Source of the DNA: Macrostomum hystrix
Lineage: Eukaryota; Platyhelminthes; Macrostomidae
Length of the DNA: 64,000 nt
Direction: 5' to 3'
NCBI GenBank assembly: GCA_950097015.1
Contig: CATNEN010000002.1
Location: 3,596,001-3,660,000 of the forward strand
A program made the translations under genes and the position numbers. The notes below the pieces were generated by a model. That model was not told the origin of the DNA and did no database searches. It saw only the letters and a program-made list of their open reading frames with translations. Every line of letters starts with the position of its first letter. Position 1 is the stretch's first letter. Shown piece by piece: positions 23,960 through 33,558 of the stretch.

Positions 23960-24520
23960 GTGTCAACTCCTGCCAGCGGCTCTCGGCCCTCACTAGACAT
24001 CTGCCAAGCGATGCAGTGCTGCAGCGGACTCCGCCCTCTCAGGACGAAGACACTGCTGCCCGAATGCCCACTCATATTCGTCCACCTGGTCCGAGCAACA
24101 AGGCCGAATCAGAGAAACGAGCTCAGGGTCAGCTTCAGCTTTCATGAGAAGAAGATCATGCGAAGTCTGAGTACAGTTCAAGGCCAGCTTTTTTTACTGA
24201 TCAAGTTCATATTTAAGAGATATTTGCCTCGCACGTTGGCAACGCCTGGACTCAAGACCTACCATGCCAAGACTCTGCTCTTCTTTATGCTGGAGAAGCA
24301 CCTCGGCGACGCGAACGAAGCGTGGCAGCCACAGAATCTGGTGGCTCTACTGGAGGAGTCCCTCGACATGATGCTGAGCTTCATCGACTCCAGCATCTCG
24401 CCCGATGAGTGCATGCCGCACTTCTTAATGCCTGACGCTCCGATCTACTTCAAGAACGCTGGAATCGGAGGCGAGTTCGAAAACACGAAGCGGACTGCCG
24501 TCATCGGCGCTGCCGTCTGA
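23960..24520 (+). CDS. Mab-21 C-terminal domain exon
   Basis: An open 186-codon stretch preceded by a CCTGCAG acceptor-like sequence. Diagnostic Mab-21 patterns include LRVSFSFHEKKIMRSLS, LFLLIKFIFKRYL and LKTYHAKTLLFFMLEKH, followed by a helical segment (LVALLEESLDMMLSFID) and CMPHFLMPDAPIYF. The stop codon falls inside the first unit of a 24-bp minisatellite. Confidence 0.75.
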   Translation: MSTPASGSRPSLDICQAMQCCSGLRPLRTKTLLPECPLIFVHLVRATRPNQRNELRVSFSFHEKKIMRSLSTVQGQLFLLIKFIFKRYLPRTLATPGLKTYHAKTLLFFMLEKHLGDANEAWQPQNLVALLEESLDMMLSFIDSSISPDECMPHFLMPDAPIYFKNAGIGGEFENTKRTAVIGAAV

Positions 24521-24632
24521 GCCGTCATCGGCGCTGCCGTCTGAGCCGTCATCGGCGCTGCCGTCTGAGCCGTCATCGGCGCTGCCGTCTGAGCCGTCAT
24601 CGGCGCTGCCGTCTGAGCCGTCATCTGCGCTG
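24495..24632 (+). repeat. 24-bp minisatellite at the Mab-21 stop codon
   Basis: About 5.5 near-identical units GCCGTCATCGGCGCTGCCGT plus CTGA. The Mab-21 reading frame ends at the TGA of the first unit. The antisense frame reads Ser-Asp-Gly-Ser-Ala-Asp-Asp-Gly repeats and is not treated as a gene. Confidence 0.9.
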
Positions 24633-25026
24633 GGTGGGGTGTGGTCCGGATGGGCGGGCAATGAGCCAGGAGCAGACATAGGTGACCGACAGCGTGTGCG
24701 AGCCGCCCTTCGCTTCTGCATGTACTTCCTCATCCAGAGGCACCTGTGATGCTGTGCATCCTGCTCCTCCATATGCAGCTGACAGCAGAAACGTGGTGCG
24801 CTGGAATGACCGAAACAAAACTTTACCTTTGTGTCTCATGTTAACAGTGGCACCGTAATTATTACTCTTTTTAGAGGCGAAGCTATTACCCTACAAAACG
24901 TACGGCCAAATGAAAAAGAAGATTCGTGTACATCACTGTACAGTTTAAGTCTCTTGACAACATGCCTATGAAATGCCAACCTAGAACTCTTCATTATCAT
25001 GCAAATAACGAAGGCAATCTTAACAT

Positions 25027-25335
25027 TTGTCCGATCTACGTCCGGAATTTTGTCCGGCTCAATTGCGGTTGAACAGGCGGGAGACAAAGCGGATGAAAGT
25101 TCCGGACAAAATACATTTTCGCCCTACTTTCATCCGGACTGAAGTCCGACTTTTCGTCCGCTCTAAGCCGGTCAAAAGTTCGGATCAAATTGCGGATGAG
25201 ATCCGGATCAAAAGTGGCTTGCGAAACCCCTTTGTCCGGATTTGGCCCGGAATTTGTCCCGCATTTTCGTACGGAAAGGAGCCACAAAGCGGACAAAAGC
25301 AGACGAATGGCGGACAAAATCCGGACTAAAAAGCC
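25027..25335. repeat. Cluster of TCCGGA / GTCCGG motifs in both orientations
   Basis: About 20 short words such as tttGTCCGG, ATCCGGAC, cggacaaa and gtccg occur in 300 bp, on both strands and without fixed spacing. This resembles subterminal transposase-binding repeats but no transposase is attached. Confidence 0.5.
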
Positions 25336-25339
25336 AAGC

Positions 25340-27100
25340 GGGCTTGACTTGACAATGGAGAGATCCTTGGCTACCTTCTTCATGCGCATGTTGATAAAAA
25401 ACTGGCAGAATCTCCTGGATGGCCAGTGCGCTCCGAAATCTGCAGTCATAGGAGGATCGCCGGATAACATACTCTGCATGCAATCCAACTCACATTAGAG
25501 TGAATAAACTTCCACCCGAATCTTCCACCCGTAGAACAACAGACCACGGTTTTCCTTTACTGACACTTTAAGACTCCAAATAACACTAACTAATTAGGAC
25601 AGAGACAAATGTAGACCATACAGCGGCGATGGCTAACTAGTCACATGAGTGGGAGCTAGATACTTAGCCTAGTAACTAGTGACTCGCTTCACTCTCCCTG
25701 TTCAAATGAAATTGATACAGCGAAACGATTACGTCCAAATCGGCCTCCAGACACTTCTGAGAAAGAAACTCAGGGGAGAAACGGCTGTAGAGGCCTGCTG
25801 GTGCAGTGGCTTCTAGCGCAGTATCTAGGTCTTTCACCTCAACCCGACGAATGTGGCTGTCGCGCCAAAATCTGTCTCCAGGCTGTGACTTGTGCAGTGG
25901 ATGCCTTGGCAGAGGGCTGCTGGTGCGTCTGGTTCGTCGTCCAAGTTGGTCTTAGTCTCTAGGATCCGTGTGTGGCGAGCTTCCGGGAGGGCTGATGGTA
26001 CAATTTCCTCAGGATTGGCTTCCATTTCAGCCTCATCGGCTGCGGTGGGTCGGATAGTCTCTTGCAGGACTCCGTAGTCGCAGTCTAGCGGAGGCGTGTC
26101 TGGTCGTCGTGACAGCGCGTATCAATATCAATTATCAATATCCCATCCACCATGGATTGGCGATCGGTGACTCAAGTAGAGACTCTTGTTTGTCGATTTC
26201 GCCTAGGACCAATTGCTGATTGTGTCACAGCTCCACGCCATAGAGCAGGATAATGTGGCAGCGCATGTTTCAAGTGCACCGCAAGACCTAGCACAACCAC
26301 CTGCCTGTTGTCACCCAGAAGGCATCAATTTTCTTGTCGGCCATATTCTCCAAAGGCTTCCTCGGGCTAGCCAGATGCTGCAACTGCTAGATGCTGAGCT
26401 CCATTCTGGGTACGCCTGGTGGAAACTCTTTGCTTGTACTATTGACACCAATGAAAACCTTGTACAACTTTCGGATTCTCACAGTCTGTTTATCTCGCTT
26501 GACGATCAAGCAAAAATTCTTTAACAACTCTTTTAATGAATTTTTTCCTAGCCTCCTATTTGTAAAGAGCCACTATTTGACCTTTACGGTCGCTATACAG
26601 TCGCTATAATTGGGACAGGTGTACGCAGCAATTACAAAATATTATTGTTTTGTCGTGCTGTTGGTAACTCTTTTTAGTGAAAAAACGGTTGTATTTTTCA
26701 TTTTACGCTACTGTGAGTAGGCTGCTATGTACGCGCTATTCTTGCGTCTAAACGGCTGCGCTGCTAGTCGCTTGTAATATCGATCGTTAGGTTTTTTGAG
26801 GTTTTAATAAATCTCGTATTAGAAAGACTAATGTGCGCGATCTCGCGTCATTTATTATGTTTGTCTGGTTCAAGCGAACCCACAAATATTGCCTTCCGCG
26901 AAGCAATTTAACAATTATTATTTATCTTTTTCTATGGCCATCTAAATTTCTGCCGTATCTGTATCGATAACCACCATATGTCCGCTTGATTTTATAATGT
27001 GCAATCTTTAGTGAGCAAGCATCAGCATCTCTAAATTTGTGCCCCCAAAGCACTAACAACGAAGCACGATAATTTGGCACTAAGTCGGCGAAAGCAGCAG
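25340..27100. other. Intergenic DNA, nothing recognised
   Basis: Contains open frames of 60-103 codons (for example 26213-26524, plus) but no recognisable domain. Mostly AT-rich after 26.5 kb. Confidence 0.35.
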
Positions 27101-27109
27101 CGAGACATC

Positions 27110-28235
27110 ATTTTATTCAATTTATCGTAAATTGCAACGACGAGGAAAAAGAAAAAACTGCGCGAAAACACGATATACTAAATAGAATGGCTGGAATAAA
27201 ATACTCCCACCAGGGAGAAGTGGGTGTACCCCCCAGCGAGACAGGTGAGGGGATCTGTGCGGCGGGGGGATGCGCACAGAGCAAATATGCTTGGACACTA
27301 AAGCCGGTTTGCTTACGTGCGAGCCCAGAGCAAACCGCAGCATTAATGCCCCCAAGGCACGCGCAGTCTTCCTCCTCGTCGAAGACTGCGCGGAGTAAGC
27401 TCCTTGTCGAACACCAGCTGCGGCAAACTTGTCGTGTAGGAAGCAGTCCAGGTGCCTCCCTGTCAGCAGGCGTAAGCCGCCACTTCCGTTGGCATAGGAT
27501 CAAATCGGTGACTCCGCTGACTGCAATCCGCTGGCGCGGATGTGTCGCTCGACTGCAGTCACCGAGCACAGGCTCGCTGCCACGTCAATCTCGGCAGCAG
27601 TGCCATGTGTCTGCGCTCCTTGAATTGGATAGTCTTGCCGAAATCGCAGCGCAACACCAGACCCTGGATGGTACGAGCAGGTCGGCGTGCCGCGAAAGGT
27701 CCAGGCCCTTGCCAGTTCGCAGTAGCAGGCTGTACTTTCGCAGCATTACCCATTAACAGCAGATGGTCACAGCCCAGCAGGCCAGCTGCATTTTATCGGA
27801 TTCGTTCACTAGTCGTCGCATCTCCATCACTGGCCGCTTTCTGTTCACGCGCAGCCGTGGCCGGTTTAGCGCTGTGTAGGAGGAGAACCGCTGAAGCGTG
27901 CTTAGTCAGGTCCGGCGCCGAGTTAATCCTGAAACAGTGATACAGGGAGCTGTAGACGGCCGAGATGCTACTGTAGGCAAGTAGCCGCGTGCCGATCAGG
28001 CTAGCAAAATAGTTCAGCAGACTCGTGACTTGCAAGACACCGGGTCGCAGCCGGTACGGCGGCAGAGACGTGCCACTCGCGCACGTGCCTGTTGACCGCC
28101 TGTGACGACCTCGGTGCGTAGGCGTCGCTCACCAGCGACGCGGCGCGCCCTCTAAGAGAGTCTGATGCAGCTGTGCGGCCCTAAAATTAAGAAAGGAGGC
28201 GGTCGCCGAGCCAAAAGCATGCTGATGCAGTGATT
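27110..28235 (-). pseudogene. Decayed tyrosine recombinase (DIRS/Ngaro-like)
   Basis: Reading the minus strand from 28.2 to 27.1 kb and moving between frames gives a recombinase-like order of blocks: SDAYAPRSSQAVNRHVREW; VTSLLNYFASL ... LAYSSISAVYSSLY; LRKYSLLLRTGKG (first-Arg region); GKTIQFKER; SVTAVERHIRASG; AAAGVRQGAYSAQSSTRR (the region normally carrying H-x-x-R). No single frame spans them and stops intervene, so it is a pseudogene. GC content is higher than the surroundings. It is distinct from the intact Crypton at 9-10 kb. Assignment rests on motif order only. Confidence 0.5.
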
Positions 28236-28289
28236 GCAGGATGCTTGGTCACACAAACCATGACAGCGCTTGAATGGTTTGTGCCTCAT

Positions 28290-28560
28290 CTCTCCTGTGC
28301 CTCATCTGTACCGTGTCTCATCTCTCCCGTGTCTCATATCTCCCGTGTCTCATCTCTCCCGTGTCTCATCTCTCCTGTGTCTTATCTCTCCTGTGTCTCA
28401 TCTCTCCCGTGTCTCATCTCTCCCGTGTCTCATCTCTCCTGTGTCTTATCTCTCCCGTGTCTCATCTCGCCCGTGTCTCATGTCTCCCGTGTCTCACCAC
28501 TCCCGTGTCTCATCTCTCCTGTATGTCTCATCTCGCCCGTGTCCCCCGTGCTCCCCGCTG
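28290..28560 (+). repeat. 16-bp minisatellite CTCTCCCGTGTCTCAT
   Basis: About 17 units with minor variants (cct for ccc, tta for tca). Three forward frames stay open as an artefact. The same unit, inverted, recurs at 52075-52405. Confidence 0.9.
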
Positions 28561-28599
28561 TCGTATTCTAAGTTCTCTCTTTGGCCCGCTAGCTAATAA

Positions 28600-29215
28600 C
28601 TTTGCCTAATCCTGTTTTACACATCTAACCATGAAAAGTCTCGAATTGTTCCATCTTCCATATTTTGCTATTGCTTACAATTTGCGCATTGCTCCAGAAC
28701 TGAGTGGCGCGACCTGCTGGCTATAAATAATTTTTTACTTCGTAGGTGAGCGCTTTATTAACTCGTATGTCAACTGGAATAGTAAAACTACAGAAAAAGT
28801 ATGAAAGGACTATATGTGTACTTAATATATATTTATTTATTACGTAGTAGTACAAGTCTCAGCAAATTACTTATCTTCTTTTACACCAGTGAAAACAATC
28901 GACTAAGTGTAAGCGGCAATGGCTATATAAAAACAATAGTTTCTGTACTCGTCATAAGCTTATGTTGTTATCCCAGGAATTGTCAAACAGTCTAATCGAA
29001 CAAAAAATAAAACACTCGTCCAGAGCCACTTAGAAATACTTATTTATCAAACCAGTAACGCAAGATAATCCAACTCTGTAGGGTAGGCTTTTGATGTGCA
29101 GAAAAACCAAAAAAATACGTCTGCAGAACATAAGACGTTATGGGAAAGAGTCCTACAGCAATTAGCCTGTAGATGCGATAAGAAAATCACCAGTGAACCG
29201 TCTTTCGCACCGCAA
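28600..29215. other. Upstream region of paralogue 1
   Basis: AT-rich, no exon recognised. Confidence 0.35.
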
Positions 29216-29221
29216 AAAGTG

Positions 29222-29229
29222 TATAAAAA
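29222..29229 (+). promoter_or_regulatory. TATA box of paralogue 1
   Basis: TATAAAAAG lies 62 bp upstream of the ATG at 29284, giving a short 5' leader. Confidence 0.6.
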
Positions 29230-29283
29230 GTTGTGCCAACATAGGTAATCATTATTTCGCTGTCCCACAACAACAGAATAAGC

Positions 29284-30636
29284 ATGAGACTCGTTCTCAT
29301 TTCTGTGCTTGCCCTGTGCACCCTAGCTACTGGCACGGGTCTTGATGAAGCCGTAAGCGAGAGCATTGACAGCAATGCTGAGATCGTGATTAGAACAGAA
29401 GAAACAGCACTCGATTTGTTAGCCAGTCCCACGAACACCAGAGACTTGGGGATCGCGAAGGACTCACTGGCGGCCACGAAGGAGTTCGTTGAGTTCTTTA
29501 ACTCGCAAATCTTCGAGAAAGTTGGAAACGTCACAAAAATAGCCGAGGTTGTTTCGAAGGTGTTCAGCTTTGTCACCTCCATCATCGACCTCATCCAGGG
29601 TGTGCAGGGTGGAGAGTCGGCCGAGATGAAGTTCCTTCGCGAGCAGTTTGCCCAGGTGCACGCCAAGCTCGACAGCATTGCTCTGCAGCTCGATGACGTG
29701 AAGAGGCTGATCGAGTGGCGAACCACTCGAGTGATTTACGCCAACTACGAGACCTTCATCATCGCCGCGAGCTCCATCCTCAACAACTACGTGGCAGCGC
29801 CGGAGACCTCTCGGGAGGTGCTGAAGCGTCAGTTCCTGGCTGCATTCCAGCACAACCCTCTGGCTCCTCTGCACCTGTACCAAGCGATCGTTGAGAAGGA
29901 CTTTGTGATCTCTGAGAACCTCGGTGCTGCAGTGGTTCACTACACCCAGAACCACAGGCGGCACACGATCAACTTCCTGCTGGCCATGCAGCGCCTGATT
30001 ATGAGGGGTGCCCAGCTGGAGATCGCCTACGAGAAGATGGTTCACGGAGATGCTGCCGGAAACGTGGCCAAGACCGTCTGGAATGGCCGCATGGAGAAGC
30101 TTCTTATCCGCATGATGAATCTGGAAAATGAAGTGAAGAACAAGTACCACACCCAGATGAGTTCCGACATTGATCGCGTCATCCTTGACAACAGGCACCT
30201 TAGCAACCAGGACTTCTCCGGTCATATGTACCGCTTCCTCGCTGATAAGTTTGACCATCGTTACTGGTTTTCCCTGGCTTACCAGGATGTGAGCGGAGGT
30301 GACAGGCACTGGGTGTCCTACTGCGGCGGTGATATTCGCTTCAGGACCCACGGAAGCCGCAATGTCGTTCTGGCCAGCGCTGACCCGAAATCCTCCAGGT
30401 TCAGCCAGCCTAGGGGCAACGCCGCTCTTGACGCCGCTCAGCGCGAAGGCTCCGGAGCACACGCCGAGTCGTGGACGAATCTGATTCGCTCCAAGATCGG
30501 CAACAGCTGCTCCGACGCCGCGTTCGTCGGCTCGATCTGCTGGGGCTGCAACGTGTGGTTCACCATGCGCGGAGACCGCTACGTCTACAGGAAGATGAGC
30601 AACCGCGGCGACATCAACACCATCATCTTCGGTTGA
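29284..30636 (+). CDS. Secreted rapunzel/cephalotoxin-like family protein, paralogue 1
   Basis: A single-exon gene of 450 residues with a TATA box upstream and AATAAA 70 bp after the stop. Signal peptide: MRLVLISVLALCTLATG. Residues about 40-290 are predicted helical and contain MKFLREQFAQVHAKLDSI and a later IEWRTTRVIYANYE, a pattern I associate, tentatively, with the rapunzel / SE-cephalotoxin-like family. The C-terminal ~150 residues form a compact module with HRYW, GGDRHWVSYCGGD, a second Cys in NSCSD and two more in SICWGCNVW. That module is identical or nearly so in all three paralogues. Function is unknown. A toxin, defence or matrix role would be a guess. The 431-codon antisense frame is a shadow. 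Confidence 0.85.
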   Translation: MRLVLISVLALCTLATGTGLDEAVSESIDSNAEIVIRTEETALDLLASPTNTRDLGIAKDSLAATKEFVEFFNSQIFEKVGNVTKIAEVVSKVFSFVTSIIDLIQGVQGGESAEMKFLREQFAQVHAKLDSIALQLDDVKRLIEWRTTRVIYANYETFIIAASSILNNYVAAPETSREVLKRQFLAAFQHNPLAPLHLYQAIVEKDFVISENLGAAVVHYTQNHRRHTINFLLAMQRLIMRGAQLEIAYEKMVHGDAAGNVAKTVWNGRMEKLLIRMMNLENEVKNKYHTQMSSDIDRVILDNRHLSNQDFSGHMYRFLADKFDHRYWFSLAYQDVSGGDRHWVSYCGGDIRFRTHGSRNVVLASADPKSSRFSQPRGNAALDAAQREGSGAHAESWTNLIRSKIGNSCSDAAFVGSICWGCNVWFTMRGDRYVYRKMSNRGDINTIIFG

Positions 30637-30703
30637 TGGCATCGAGTATTGTTGTCGGCAGAGTTTTAGGAAATTTTGTGAGAGTAATAATCTGAAACAG
30701 ATT

Positions 30704-30709
30704 AATAAA
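30704..30709 (+). terminator. Polyadenylation signal of paralogue 1
   Basis: AATAAA 68 bp after the stop codon. Confidence 0.5.
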
Positions 30710-30759
30710 GACGTAACAAAATATTTTATTGGTATATCGGCTCTTAAACAAAAACTCAA

Positions 30760-31440
30760 TTTGTTTTTTTAAGGCAAGTGTTTATTTTTTATTATGAATT
30801 TCTTTAGTGCAGTGTCTCTTGCAAAACTATTAATTAAAATTTGTGAATAAAATCTGCTGAACTCAATAATTTACTCCAGTAAAACACAAATGGAGTTTTA
30901 GAAGGCAATAAATTCAAACTAATTGACGGATTTGTCTCGTATGTTTTTCAAATAGTGCTTTGCATTAGCGCTATTTAGGAAAGTTTACATTTTATATTTT
31001 TAATTAGAAAATAGTGATTTTAAATTTTAGGAAATTTAAGAATCTCAAGCGAGTCTCGTTTGATAAATACTTATGTTACTACGAGCGTAACTGTATGGAG
31101 TACAAAAGTATTAAAGTGGCGCTTCTGTAACAGAAGTGAGACACTACAGAGTTTTTTCCTCCGATAATATTTTTTGTTTTTTTGGAATGTAACTTGTAAG
31201 CAGTCGAAAAATGTTCCGTTTGTTCTTAAATATATGTATCCCGTACTTTAGAAAAGTTTTGTAAAAAATCTGCCGTCAATTTCAATAAGCGTTAACTTTA
31301 AAGCAAAGAATATAACGTTGGACTTAAAACACTTAACGGCTTAAATCCATCACCAGCTGTTTATTTATTTAATACGCTCGAAAAAATCTTGAAACCAAAA
31401 GTCCTACTTAGCAGAATAATAAGCGGTGTCTGTTTTTCAG
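30760..31440. other. Intergenic DNA between convergent paralogues 1 and 2
   Basis: AT-rich 3' flanking DNA. TTTATT words near 31360 could be the polyadenylation signal of paralogue 2 on the minus strand. No exon recognised. Confidence 0.4.
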
Positions 31441-31474
31441 ATTATTACATGCTAATTTCACAACAGCATGCATC

Positions 31475-32812
31475 TCAACCGAAGATGATTGTGTTGATGT
31501 CGCCGCGGTTGCTCATCTTCCTGTAGACGTAGCGGTCTCCGCGCATGGTGAACCACACGTTGCAGCCCCAGCAGATCGAGCCGACGAACGCGGCGTCGGA
31601 GCAGCTGTTGCCGATCTTGGAGCGAATCAGATTCGTCCACGACTCGGCGTGGGCTCCGGAGCCCTCGCGCTGAGCGGCGTCAAGAGCGGCGTTGCCCCGA
31701 GCCTGGGTGAAGCGAGTGGATTCGGGATCTGCGCTCGCCACAACAACATTGCGGCTTCCGTGGGTTCTGAAGCGAATATCACCGCCGCAGTAGGACACCC
31801 AGTGCCTGTCGCCTCCGCTCACATCCTGGTAAGCCAGAGAGATCCAGTAACGACGATCGAACTTATCAGCGAGGAAGCGATACATATGACCGGAGAAGTC
31901 CTGGTTGCTAAGGTGCCTGTTGTCAAGGATGACACGGTCGATGTCGGAACTCATCTGAGCGTGAGTCTTGCTCAGGACACCGTTCTCAACCTGCTGCATG
32001 CGCGTAAGCAGCTTTTCCATGCGACCATCCCACAGAGCCTGGGTCACGGTGGCGGCGTGGGTTCCGTGGACCATCTTCTCGTAGGCGATCTCCAGCTGGG
32101 CACCCCTCATGATCAGGCGCTGCATGGCCAGCAGGAAGTTCATCACGTGACGCCTGTGGTTCTGAGTGTAGTGAACGACGGCCACACCGAGGTTGTCAGA
32201 GATTGTGAGGTCAGTCTCCACGATCGCTTGGTACAGCTTCAGCGGGGCGATCGGGTTTTTAGTGAAGGCAGTGAGGAACTGACGCTTCAGAACCTCCCGC
32301 GAGACTGGGTCGTTGGCTGACACGTAGCTGTCCAGCAAGTGAGTAGTGGCAACAATGAAGTTCTCGTAGTTAGCATAGGTCGCACGAGTGGTCTGCCACT
32401 CGATCAGCCTCATCACCTCCTCGATTTTCAGTGAGATGCTGTCTAGCTTGGCGTGGACCTCCTTGAACTGTTCACGCATGAACTTGAGCTCTGGAGACTC
32501 CTGCGCTCCGATGCCAAGGATGAGGTTAATGATCGAGATGACGAAGGACAGGACCTTGGATACGATCTGTGCCACGATGTAGACCTTCGGGAAAGCCTTG
32601 AAGATGTCAGAGTTAAAGATGTCGACAAAGTTTTTGACGGCCTCCAGCGCCTTCTTGGCCGTCTCGAGGTCATCGTTCACTGGCAGCGCCATCATTTCCC
32701 CGGCCGTCTCCTCAATCCTGAGCACCAAGGCGCCATGGTCTTCCTGGTTGGCCACCTCGGTAGCGTAAGCCGCAGCGCACAAGGCGAGAAGTCCCAACAG
32801 AATCAGCTTCAT
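31475..32812 (-). CDS. Secreted rapunzel/cephalotoxin-like family protein, paralogue 2
   Basis: Intronless, 445 residues, inverted relative to its neighbours. The signal peptide is MKLILLGLLALCAAAYA. The N-terminal half is the most diverged of the three (FMREQFKEVHAKLDSISLKI, IEWQTTRATYANYE), but the last ~150 residues match paralogues 1 and 3 almost exactly, including all four C-terminal cysteines. So the C-terminal module was homogenised across an inverted copy. A TATA-like GCTATAAATT lies about 50 bp upstream of the ATG. Paralogues 1 and 2 are convergent; 2 and 3 are divergent and share the ~700-bp interval 32813-33525. Function is unknown. Confidence 0.85.
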   Translation of the reverse strand: MKLILLGLLALCAAAYATEVANQEDHGALVLRIEETAGEMMALPVNDDLETAKKALEAVKNFVDIFNSDIFKAFPKVYIVAQIVSKVLSFVISIINLILGIGAQESPELKFMREQFKEVHAKLDSISLKIEEVMRLIEWQTTRATYANYENFIVATTHLLDSYVSANDPVSREVLKRQFLTAFTKNPIAPLKLYQAIVETDLTISDNLGVAVVHYTQNHRRHVMNFLLAMQRLIMRGAQLEIAYEKMVHGTHAATVTQALWDGRMEKLLTRMQQVENGVLSKTHAQMSSDIDRVILDNRHLSNQDFSGHMYRFLADKFDRRYWISLAYQDVSGGDRHWVSYCGGDIRFRTHGSRNVVVASADPESTRFTQARGNAALDAAQREGSGAHAESWTNLIRSKIGNSCSDAAFVGSICWGCNVWFTMRGDRYVYRKMSNRGDINTIIFG

Positions 32813-32860
32813 TGTCCAGGCCTTTCTGCTCTACAATTTCAGCGTTCATATTTTCTAGTA

Positions 32861-32869
32861 AATTTATAG
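32861..32869 (-). promoter_or_regulatory. TATA box of paralogue 2
   Basis: On the minus strand reads CTATAAATT, about 50 bp before the start codon at 32812. Confidence 0.5.
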
Positions 32870-32879
32870 CCTCATCTAG

Positions 32880-33495
32880 AAAATTCGCGTCCCTTCGGCC
32901 AGCAGATTTACTTGTCTCACGGGTTGTCAGACGGATTATTGCACCATTCCGACATTGGGTGGACCCTTCCTGTCAGACAGATTAGGACCGCTGACCACGT
33001 GGTCCAGTCCCAAGGCGAAAGAAACCTTGTGACTGAGTTCGAAGATAAGACTGCTAGAAGAAGCGATTTTTAACAACAGAATTGTTGCTGTCTCTTGACA
33101 TTTTTTGACCCGATACAAAAAGCCACAGTCGAAAGGCTACAGATACAAAAACTTACCATAATATCATACCAAGTCTGTAAACTAGATCAAGCTATAAATT
33201 TAGTGCTTGTTTAGATAATCAAAAATTTCTGAGGCTCATATAAAACCAATCGATGCCAGTAATAACCGGCTCGGACAAGAAACTTTGCAACTTGCATAAT
33301 CCACCTCAAGCACATGGAAAATAGTCAGATGGTGAGTTCCGATCATAAAACTGTCACACAGACTCAAACAGAGAACCATAGGCCCCAGGACAGCGACACT
33401 GCATATCAACTACTCTGACAGGTGATTTCTGGAAAGGAAAAAATACAGAAAATTGACAACTGATAAGAGCTCGAGGTAGCAGATAACTTCAAAGT
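32880..33495. promoter_or_regulatory. Shared divergent upstream region of paralogues 2 and 3
   Basis: About 600 bp between two divergent start sites with TATA-like boxes at both ends. No exon recognised. A bidirectional promoter is an inference from geometry. Confidence 0.35.
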
Positions 33496-33501
33496 GATTT
33501 G

Positions 33502-33508
33502 CTATAAG
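33502..33508 (+). promoter_or_regulatory. TATA-like box of paralogue 3
   Basis: CTATAAG lies 57 bp upstream of the ATG at 33559. Confidence 0.45.
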
Positions 33509-33558
33509 ACAGAACTAACAGGCATTTGTTCTATCCGATCGGCGAACACGAGATAGCC

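Larger units (their letters stand above)
21964..24520 (+). pseudogene. Ankyrin plus Mab-21/cGAS-like nucleotidyltransferase gene, frame-disrupted
   Basis: In order on one strand: possible first exon from ATG 21964; an exon from 22215 after a clear TTTCAG acceptor; ankyrin-like sequence 22332-22995; a nucleotidyltransferase active site near 23395; and a Mab-21 C-terminal domain 23960-24520. The order matches Mab-21 family proteins with N-terminal ankyrins. Two breaks are visible. One extra base in the AAAA run at 22751-22754 puts STALMLAADEGHHELIEQLL out of frame with the preceding ORF. A second shift lies between DLSSLLRESGFTEERTL (in-frame TAG at 23343) and the GSFAEGW frame. The locus is either a decaying copy or a real gene damaged by sequencing errors or missed introns. 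The family includes metazoan cGAS-like receptors, which make cyclic dinucleotides on binding RNA or DNA; that role here is only an inference. Confidence 0.6.

Noticed and set aside
24425-24772. Antisense 115-codon acidic repeat protein
   Set aside because: Produced by the 24-bp minisatellite; no other support.
29464-30759. 431-codon frame antisense to paralogue 1 (similar antisense frames in paralogues 2 and 3)
   Set aside because: Shadow of the biased codon usage in the real genes; no independent start context or family features.
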